DNA of 64,000 nucleotides from Dactylorhiza incarnata. Taxonomy: Eukaryota; Streptophyta; Magnoliopsida; Asparagales; Orchidaceae. Shown here piece by piece: positions 53,035 through 61,608 of the stretch. Within the stretch, counting starts at the first letter, position 1. Each line of letters opens with the position of its first letter. The notes beneath the pieces are model-generated. The model saw nothing but the letters and a program-made list of their open reading frames with translations. It was not told the DNA's origin and did no database searches. The position numbers and the translations under genes were made by a program. Where the stretch lies: positions 5,103,501 to 5,167,500 of the forward strand of contig JAWHQI010000148.1 of the NCBI GenBank assembly GCA_033032865.1, written 5' to 3'.

Positions 53035-54744
53035 AACTGTTTGCGCGTCCCGAGCAAACAAATTCTAAGCGAACTAGGAAAGAACAGTAGATGGCTTAAC
53101 ATTACAATGCAGAGTACCATGCGAAGTCGCATGCTCATGTGCATAAGAAAAGTAGTAGAGAAGATTTCTGATTATATGAACAGTCTATATATTTCTAAAA
53201 GAGTAAAAGCATATTACAACTACTCAAAATGGTGAACAACGGTGAATCAGTCGGTCATGCATACGGAGAAAGTAAACTAAGCGCTGAGACGAGCATTGCT
53301 CAAGATCGGGGTACGGGACAAACTCCACTGAAATCCATCAGTGTCGGTGACCATAAGCTTGCCCGGTCACATTCTCTCCACGGCACTGGTTTGACTCAAA
53401 TACGTGAATCAATAGGACTTTAGGTTTTAAATGGGGCTTGGGTTTAGGTGAGGATAAACAAAGATAAAAACGACGGCTCAAGCACTAAACCCAAATGAGC
53501 TAATGCAGGAAACTATCCTCATTCGCCTCACAAACACGCGGGTACACAACACCCCCAGACTTGGACTTAACAGCATGGGTGCGTGCACCGCCTACTCCCA
53601 AATATAAATCGATATAAAAAGATTTTCAATGAAATTTTACTTCTCTTTCCTTTCTTTTTACTTCTTTTCTTTTTCTCAATTTTTTTCTTTTTCTTATCAT
53701 TTTCAGCAAATAACCAATAGGACGCATCCACATCTTCACAAAAGTATCACGACATCAACACCCCAACCCATGAAAATAATAAACAGCTAAAGCTCAGATT
53801 TGGGCGTGCGACTAGGATTGGCTTTTGGCTTTGGTGAAATAAAAGTGGGGCTGAATCAAAGAACGGGTAGGCACAACTGGGCTAGCGAGGATATAGCGGT
53901 AGGGATAGGCACAAAGGCTCAACCGGGCCAAAATGATGGCCTATATCACCTTCACACAATTGACTAACCGTATACCCATGCTTCAAGAATCGCTTGGGGC
54001 AAGTTCTAGCCACCGAGAAAGATTCTCCTTTCTCCCGACTCAAGCAATACGAATCTAGCGATCGTTTACACACATCCCTATGCTACCGTTTGATTCACAC
54101 CGGATTCACCATTTGAGTAGAGTAAACAACATTTACACTAATAAGAAAAATATAAAACCATAATATAAAGAGAAGTCTAATCTACACAAATTTTTTATGC
54201 AACCGAGCACTCAACTAGGAGCACTACTAGAGTCAACATTTTACTCTGCTACATAATCCTAAGCCATCACCTAGACTTTTCCAAATAAGCAAAAGAATTA
54301 AATTCACAACAGGGCGAACAAACAGATGAGTGCGCGCTCGAGTGGGTGATGTGGTGTATGCAATAATAAAAATACACTTCTGATATGCAAAAACGTGTAC
54401 ACGTGTAGTGAACACTCGGTACACTCCCCCCCAGACTTAAACTAAACAATAAGCGCAAAATGCAGCTATAAAATTCAGAATAATGCTAGGGAAAGAGAGT
54501 ACCCAGTGCTCAGAAATGAGCACACCAGAAGATTGGCGTGTAAACCTGGACTAAGCTGCAGCGTCCGTCATCCAGAAAAGATACCTGCAGGGGGTCAGCT
54601 CCGCAAAAACAGAAGAAAATAGAAAACTGAAAAGAAAATACTACTAACTAAACATGATTAGATAAAAATAAAAATTGCAGAAAAGGAAGATAACTACTGG
54701 GGTTATTGTCATCCCAGCACGACTTATTCAAAATCTTAACGATT
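53035..54744 (-). other. Family N 3' non-coding region
   Basis: 1.7 kb without an ORF. Blocks match the Athila 3' region, for example TTGGGGCAAGTTCTAG (about 53993 against 50958), CATAAGCTTGCCCG (53350 against 50270) and CAAAGGCTCAA (53911 against 50816). Conservation without coding suggests a shared non-coding function. Confidence 0.75.
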
Positions 54745-55941
54745 CTAGCTAATGGGCCTATGGAAGGAGAAGTGGACAGGTAACTGGCCTAATATGCGTG
54801 TCGGTAGCGGGTACCGATACGGAGATAGAACAGTCACCCCTCTACCGAGATATAGATACCTGCTCCTCACAGGTAGAGGGTAGAGAAAGTAAGAAGAGGA
54901 GGAGGCCTGGTCCTCACTCAACTCACCAAAAATATCCTTGCCTAGCAAGGCGTCGTCAACAGGGAGGCAGCTGGAGGAAAAGGCAATGAGTGGAGCTTCC
55001 TCTACGGAGGGGGAATAAACCTCCTCACATGAGAGGATGCTCACATCATTGACTTGAGCAAAAAGCTCCAAGTCCTCCTGGGATACCTGTGAAGACTCAA
55101 CCTGCACAGGCTCGAATGAAGAAGGGGGGTCGAGAAATAAAGAAGACGAATGACATAAATAAACATTAATCGGGGGAGTGGTCCCGGTCTCACTCCCATC
55201 AGGTTGGGGAAGTAAAATAATGTTAGCATTGTCATCAATGCTACAAGATTCGGCGGGATCAATGGTGGCCAGGCTTAGGATTTGGACTTCCTCCACCGGT
55301 GTTGAGGAAAACTCCTCTTCACCTAGAAGGTTGTCCTCCTCCATAGGAATAGGCACAACACTAAGATCAACAACCTCTTCCTGCGACACATCATCGACAA
55401 TGTCGTCAGAAACGAATGTAGAATGCACAATAGGGGAAAGAATCGAATCCACTAGAGGTGGTGGATGCACATGGAGAATAGGCTCAGCAATGTCGGTGCA
55501 TAGATCAGCCGCACATCCGGTGACCGTATCCATGCCATACCCTTCAAAATGTGAAGGTGACAAAGACACATAGCCGGATGTTGAAGGTGTGCTGCCAGAG
55601 TTAGGAGTTGGGACGATCCGGATATCCGGCTCGTCATCCTCATCCAATTGGTGACGAAAAGCAGCACAATCCTTCAGGGCGTGATCTGTGCTCCGACAAA
55701 ACTGGCACTGCCTAGCAGGCTTCTTTGGCATAGCGGGAGCTGGAGCCGAAAAGAAGTAAGACGGTAATGGCTCAGCAGAGTAGCCATAAGACTTACGCGC
55801 ACCATATGGAGTATCAGACAGAGTCGATGCTCTATATGCTGGGCGAGAAGAATTATGCCTACTATTCTCCGTATGGCATTCATCACTAGAGTGGGAGGTA
55901 GCTCCACACCAACGGCAACGGAAATTGAGATGTGCCCACAT
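54745..55941 (-). CDS. Gag-like protein with two zinc knuckles
   Basis: An intact 398-codon frame with ATG at 55941, about 200 bp after the primer site, is the only ORF of the family N element. Two CCHC knuckles lie at its N-terminus: Cys9-Cys12-His17-Cys22 and Cys79-Cys82-His87-Cys92, both C-x2-C-x4-H-x4-C. The remaining 300 residues are acidic and serine-rich without motifs, apart from a basic, tyrosine-rich end. No capsid-like helical domain precedes the knuckles, so the protein probably binds RNA but may not build particles alone. Its intact state after a recent insertion is compatible with function. No pol motif is present. Confidence 0.7.
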   Translation of the reverse strand: MWAHLNFRCRWCGATSHSSDECHTENSRHNSSRPAYRASTLSDTPYGARKSYGYSAEPLPSYFFSAPAPAMPKKPARQCQFCRSTDHALKDCAAFRHQLDEDDEPDIRIVPTPNSGSTPSTSGYVSLSPSHFEGYGMDTVTGCAADLCTDIAEPILHVHPPPLVDSILSPIVHSTFVSDDIVDDVSQEEVVDLSVVPIPMEEDNLLGEEEFSSTPVEEVQILSLATIDPAESCSIDDNANIILLPQPDGSETGTTPPINVYLCHSSSLFLDPPSSFEPVQVESSQVSQEDLELFAQVNDVSILSCEEVYSPSVEEAPLIAFSSSCLPVDDALLGKDIFGELSEDQASSSSYFLYPLPVRSRYLYLGRGVTVLSPYRYPLPTRILGQLPVHFSFHRPIS

Positions 55942-56137
55942 AGTGCGAAGATAATACGATTCAGAATAAAAGTGCTATTGTGCAAAATACTACACCTGAC
56001 AAAAATTACTAAAGCAACCTAATTAAAACAGGAAAAAGGAATAAAAAGATAGAAATAAAAAATAAAAGATGCAATTTACAAATGAAAAGGGCTTCTCTCT
56101 CAGATTCTCCCTCTCCAGAAAACTCACACGACTGTGT

Positions 56138-56155
56138 TCCCCGGCAACGGCGCCA
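56138..56155 (-). other. Primer binding site for tRNA-Asp
   Basis: The minus strand reads TGGCGCCGTTGCCGGGGA, complementary to 18 bases at the 3' end of plant tRNA-Asp including CCA, starting six bases after the LTR. tRNA-Asp is a known primer of Athila/Tat elements. Confidence 0.9.
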
Positions 56156-56161
56156 AAAACT

Positions 56162-57854
56162 TGATGGCGCAAATCTCACACACCGCAATAGGCGGTAGCT
56201 CGACTGCGACACGAAACGGCAGTGTACCGATCGTTCAAGTAATAAATGTTGGGAATAAATCCCCGAGTGTCGGTCTCTTGAGGAACACAATAAGGTGGAG
56301 TTTACTATTGAGGCAGGACTTGAGATCGAAGTCCTTAAATCGGATGGATTGCGGGGGAGTTGGGTTGGCTTTTGGAAAATAAAAGAAAACACTACAACTA
56401 CTCCTATGCAATGCCGCTATGCAAAGCTTCGCTTGGCGGGATGGAAACTAGGCAGGCCTTGAGCGCGCTGCGTCGCAAGGGCGGATGGACGAGAAGGCTA
56501 ATGGAATCGAACTATGCAGGCCTTGAGCGCGCTGCTTCGATAGGCGAATGGATTACGGGCCGCGATGCCACGCTTCGGTAGGCGAATGGGCAAGTAGGCT
56601 AGTGGAATGAGGGTCGCAAGCACCTCTTCGACAAGCACGCCACTAGCAATTGCTAGTGCGGCACCGGACAACCAACAAACCACACCACAAGGCGCACCTC
56701 AATAATATAAACAAAAATACTCAATCACATAGACATAATCAAGTAAAAATGCTGTTTAATCAAAATACACTTCATCATAATGTTAGATCTAGTTGCAAAT
56801 ACATCAATAAAAGGAGAACAAGGCAAGAAATCGACCGAATCCGAAGGCTCGTTGAAGATTCACGGTTGGAATCGCCGGGTTGTCAATCCGCGTCCAAGCT
56901 CGGTCCACAACTACGTCCGGGGTAGAGAGAGCTGTCACGACTCTCCAATGGACCCGTCTTCTTCGTGTCACGATCCGGTGGAGGTTGCCAACTTCCTCTT
57001 GCTCGATGGAGATAGCGGCTAGGTCTTCCTTTGGAGCTCTTGGATGAAGGAGGAGGCCGAGAGGAAACTCCGGCTCAAGATAGGCGTGAAGAGCAAGCCC
57101 GGAGCACCTCTATATGGTGGGCGACGGTGGAGGGGCGAAATCGGGCGGAATCGGGCGGAAAACGGCGCTGAAAATCGGGGATGATGACCTAAAATCGCGA
57201 GCAGGGAATTTATAGGCGCTGGAATTAAACAGTGCGCACGGTCAGTGGCGCACGACCAGTGGTCGTGCGCACTAGAATCCTGTGATCGTGCGCTCTGCCT
57301 GGACGGAACCTGCAAAGACAGAAATTATAACATAACATGTTCGCACGACCAGTGGCGCACGACCGATGGTCGTGCGCACTAGCGTCAGTGGTCGTGCGCA
57401 ATAGATGAAACAGAACTTAAAAATTAATGGTCAGTGCGCACGAGCAGTGGCGCACGACCGGTGGTCGTGCGCGCTGGAGTTGATGATCGTGCGCATTACA
57501 CCAAACAGAACTTATGAAAAAAACGTTAAGTGCACACGATCAGTGGCGCACGACCAGTGGTCGTGCGCAATAGAACCAGTGATCGTGCGCAGTGTTCCTG
57601 TGCAGAATTGCACCGGAAACACCTGCACGACTCCTGTTCTAGCGTACAACCACCAATCCGGCCACTAAAAGTGGCACCGAACAATGCATGAAAACTACTA
57701 ATGAAAATCAACATGAAATCACACCAAAATGGGCCAAAAGGTGCACCTAGCATGGGATATCAAATATGAACTAAAACAGGGCTAAAGTGCAGTGAAATGA
57801 CTAACTAAACGGCCCAGATGAGTCCATAAAAGTGTATATGATGAGGACTCATCA
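56162..57854 (-). repeat. Family N 5' LTR
   Basis: 1693 bp, colinear with 51329-53021 at an offset of 4833 and with no indel noticed. The word array is at 57232-57598 and the TATA box at 57207-57214. Confidence 0.93.
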
Positions 57855-57859
57855 AGGTA

Positions 57860-58249
57860 CTAGAGGCTATGATGGGAATTCAAGCCCAAAGCGTCCTTTC
57901 CAAGAAATTTAATTTCAAATTTTTATAATTTTTTTTTTTTGGTTTTTATTTTTCAAGTAAAACTATAAAGAAAGTTATGCTACACCCCCATACTTAAAAT
58001 TAAACATTGTCCCTAATGTTTAAAACTAAGTATGAAAGATAAAACTAAAAAAAACATGACATTAAAGAAAAATCAAGATAAATTACTAAGGTGTAAAGAG
58101 GGCTTCCCTGAATGGTAGTCGGGGTCGCTGGTCAAACACCTGCAGAGTTAAAATAAACAAGAAAAGAAAGATAAAAATAAAGAGGTTAACATTGGGTTGC
58201 CTACCAAGAGCGCTTTGTTTACCGTCGCGTAGCTTGACTAAGTGGCGTT
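57860..58249 (-). other. Athila 3' internal region, proximal part
   Basis: Counterpart of 1165-1570 in the left copy: GCGCTCTTGGTAGGCAACCC directly after the pol stop, and an AAGTATGGGGGTGT motif near 57983 on minus. Non-coding. Confidence 0.85.
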
Positions 58250-60730
58250 CTACAAGTTTGTGAGGTTAAGCGTTTCAATTTTGCTGGGCGCTGGGTCGCC
58301 AGAATGATATAATTTCAATCGGTGTCCGTTAACCTTCAAAAGGCCTTGATCCGGGTGTTCTATTAGCACGGTCCCATATGGCCAAACCTCTTTTACAACA
58401 AAAGGGCCGGACCATCGGGATTTTAATTTGCCCGGAAAAAGTTTTAATCTAGAATTATATAAAAGGACTGAGTCTCCCGGTGAAAAAGATTTTGGAAATT
58501 TTATTTTTTTGTCATGGTAAAACTTAGTGCGCTCCTTGTAAAGTTTATTATTTTCATAGGCGTTTGCACGCCATTCGTCTAATTCATTAAGTTGAAATTT
58601 TCGTTGATCGGAGGCTAAGTTCAAATCTAAGTTTAAAAACTTTAGCGCCCAGAATGCGCGATGTTCTAATTCCACCAGTAAATGGCACGCTTTTCCATAG
58701 ACCAATCGGTATGGTGTACATCCGATGACGGTTTTGTAGGCTGTCCGATAGGCCCATAGTGCGTCATCTAATTTTAACGACCAGTCCTTCCTATTAACGG
58801 AGACAGTTTTTTCTAAAATTCTTTTTAGTTCGCGATTCACCACATCCACTTGGCCATTTGCTTGTGGGTGGTAGGCGGTAGATAGCTTGTGGGTAACTCC
58901 ATACTTTGCTAAAATTTTAGCAAGTTGGTTGTTACAGAAATGTGTGCCCCGATCACTAATTAGTGCTCGGGGTGTGCCAAATCGTGAAAATAATTTTTTT
59001 AAAAAATTTACGACGACTCTCGCGTCGTTAGTGGGGAAAGCTTGTGCTTCCGCCCACCTTGACACGTAATCGACCGCAACAAGAATATATTTATTATTTA
59101 AAGAAGAGGGTAAAGGACCTACGAAATCTATTCCCCAAAGATCAAAAATTTCGCATTCTATAAAAATATTTTGGGGCATTTCGTCGCGGTTAGAAATGTT
59201 ACCTGACCGTTGGCACCGATCACAATTACTCACAAAATGATGAGCGTCTTTGAATAAGGTGGGCCAATAGAAGCCTGCCTCTAGCGCTTTTCTTGCGGTC
59301 CGGTTTGCTTGGTAGTGTCCGCCGGCTGGTCCTTCGTGGCAGTGTCGTAATATTTTGACGCCTTCCTCGCCCGAAATACACCTTCTTACCACTTGGTCCG
59401 CGCAGACACGAAATAAAAAGGGGTCCTCCCAAAAATAAATTTTCAAATCTGAAAAGAATTTCTTCTTTTGCTGACTTGAAAAATCTTTTGGTAGGACCCG
59501 GGCCACTAAATAGTTGGCCAAATCCGCATACCAAGGGGTGGAAGAAGTCGTTACCTTTTCCATGGCGAGGAGGCGCTCTTCAGGGAATTTATCATCTATC
59601 TCGGCCTCCACTAGTGCTCCTGCTGCCGGATTCTCCAGTCTTGAGAGGTGGTCGGCCGCCAAATTCTCCGCTCCTTTCTTGTCTCGGATCTCCAAATCGA
59701 ATTCTTGCAAGAGTAGGATCCATCTCAATAGTCGGGGCTTGGCATCCCCTTTATCTAGCAAGTACCGGAGTGCGGAGTGATCTGTAAAAACAATAATTTT
59801 TGATAGCGTTATGTACGAACGAAATTTATCAAAAGCAAAAACGATCGCTAGAAGTTCTTTTTCCGTCGTAGTATAATTAGCTTGGGCGGATGTAAGCGTT
59901 TTGCTTGCGTAATAAATTGGGTGAAAGTATTTATTCACCCTTTGGCCCAAGACCGCACCTACGACAAAATCGCTTGCATCGCACATGATTTCGAACGGAA
60001 GAGACCAATCTGGTGAAATTAAAATAGGCGATTTGATAAGTTCGTTTTTAATTTTTATGAACGCCTTAGAACATTCTTCATCAAAGAAAAACGTGGTTTC
60101 TTTTTCTAAAAGATGTGTTAACGGTTTTGTAATTTTTGAAAAATCTTTAATAAACCGTCTATAGAAACCTGCATGTCCTAAAAAACTCCTAATAGATTTA
60201 ATATTAGTAGGCGGTGGGAGTTTTTCTATAACTTCGATCTTGGCCCTATCGACCTCAATCCCTTTACTAGAAACCTTATGTCCGAGGACTAATCCCTCAC
60301 GGACCATAAAATGGCACTTCTCCCAGTTGAGTGCCAGATTCGTGTCTTCGCAGCGTTGAAGAATACGGTCAAGATTTTTTAGACAATTTTTAAAGGAATC
60401 GCCATAAACTGAAAAATCGTCCATGAAAACTTCCATGACGTCCTCAACTAATTCATTAAAAATTGCCAGCATACATCTTTGAAATGTAGCTGGCGCATTG
60501 CAAAGCCCAAACGGCATTCTTCGGTATGCGAAGGTGCCGAACGGACAAGTGAAGGTGGTTTTCTCTTGGTCTTCGGGCGCAATTGGGATTTGGAAATATC
60601 CCGAAAGACCATCAAGAAAACAATAGTGCGAGTGACCGGATAAACGTTCTAGAATTTGGTCAATGAAGGGCAACGGAAAATGATCCTTGCGGGTAGCATC
60701 ATTTAATTTCCTATAATCGATGCATACCCG
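58250..60730 (-). pseudogene. Athila pol: RT, RNase H, integrase (5' truncated)
   Basis: The frame is open for 807 codons from Met at 60673; the RT actually begins further up at [11 protein letters not shown] (about 60730). RT has FMDD at residues 83-86. RNase H has Asp232, Glu271 and Asp298. The integrase has an HHCC finger (His446, His453, Cys484, Cys487) and core residues Asp516 and Asp574, but the catalytic Glu is Asp610 ([10 protein letters not shown]; codon 58844-58846). It ends [10 protein letters not shown]. Gag, protease and the RT N-terminus are missing because the element is joined to chromovirus sequence at about 60731. The frame is otherwise intact, so the copy is fairly young. 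Confidence 0.88.
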
Positions 60731-60772
60731 CGGTCTGCGGATGAAACAGTAGGTCCATCGGTCTGCGGATGG
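60731..60772. other. Chimeric junction with duplicated 14-16 bp
   Basis: CGGTCTGCGGATG occurs at about 60731 and again at 60759, separated by about 14 bp. The right copy belongs to the chromovirus integrase (HPQTDG box), the left one touches the Athila RT. It looks like templated filler at a repair joint. Confidence 0.7.
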
Positions 60773-61608
60773 AACGCGGTGCTAAACTTGAGCTTCGTGC
60801 CTAGACTTCTCTGCACTAATCTCCAGTCCTTCGATGTGAATCGCCCATCGCGATCACTAACGATGCTCTTCGGAATCCCGTGCAACCGCACAATGTTTCG
60901 AACATAAAGCTCCACGAGCTTCTCCACGCCATCGCTCTTCTGATTCGGAATGAAGTGGGCCACCTTCGTCAGGCGATCCACTATCACCCAAATCGCATCG
61001 TTACCCTGCTGCGATCGAGGCAAACCATGCACAAAATCCATAGAGATGTCATCAAATTTCCATTCGGGGATGGGAAGAGGCTTCAAGAACCCGCCGGGCC
61101 TTTGGCACTCAGCCTTCACCAAGGTACAAGTCTGACATCGGCTCACGTACTCGGCTACATCCCGCTTCATCCCAGGCCACCAAAAAGATTTCTTCAAATC
61201 CGCGTACATCTTTGTACTTCCTGGATGAACGGAGTACTTCGTAAAGTGAGCTTCAAACATCAACTCCTCGCGAAGCTTGCCGAAGCGCGGAACACAGATC
61301 CTCCCGTCTCTCCTCAGAATTCCACCAACCATCTCCAAGGCAGTGCCTTCGCTTTGCTGAGCCTCCAACACCAACTGTTGGCACTCCTCGTCCGCACTGG
61401 TCGCCTCTCGGATCCGATCCGTTATATCACACTGCATTTCAATCCAGTTCAAACGAGCTATGCTAGACTCACCTCTAGCCACACAAGAAATGTCAAGAGA
61501 CTCCAAGTCTCGAATCAAACGCTCGCTATGCGCCTCCATCCAATTACCTTGCCCGGAGTACTTCCTACTCAAAGCATCCGCCACCACGTTGGCTTTACCC
61601 GGCGTATA
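60745..61608 (-). pseudogene. Chromovirus RNase H end and integrase, truncated
   Basis: In frame with the upstream ORF after a TAG at 61609-61611. It reads YTPGKANVVADALSRK (the standard RNase H-integrase linker), an HHCC finger ending CQTC, the core ISMDFVHGLP (first Asp), HGIPKSIVSDRDGRF (second Asp) and [11 protein letters not shown]. It then leaves the chromovirus sequence before the catalytic Glu and the C-terminal domain. The last 15 codons or so of the open frame come from the junction and Athila DNA. Confidence 0.85.

Larger units (their letters stand above)
51329..57854 (-). mobile_element. Complete non-autonomous family N element (gag only)
   Basis: A 6526-bp element: two LTRs of 1693 bp each, tRNA-Asp primer site, one 398-codon gag-like ORF, a non-coding 3' region and polypurine tract, with perfect 5-bp duplications. 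By eye the LTRs differ at only four positions (51759/56592, 51823/56656, 52466/57299, 52954/57787), about 0.24%, so the insertion is recent. The 3' region (53022-54744) is alignable with the Athila 3' region, and the primer tRNA is typical of Athila/Tat. It is therefore probably an Athila derivative moved by Athila enzymes. Confidence 0.93.
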
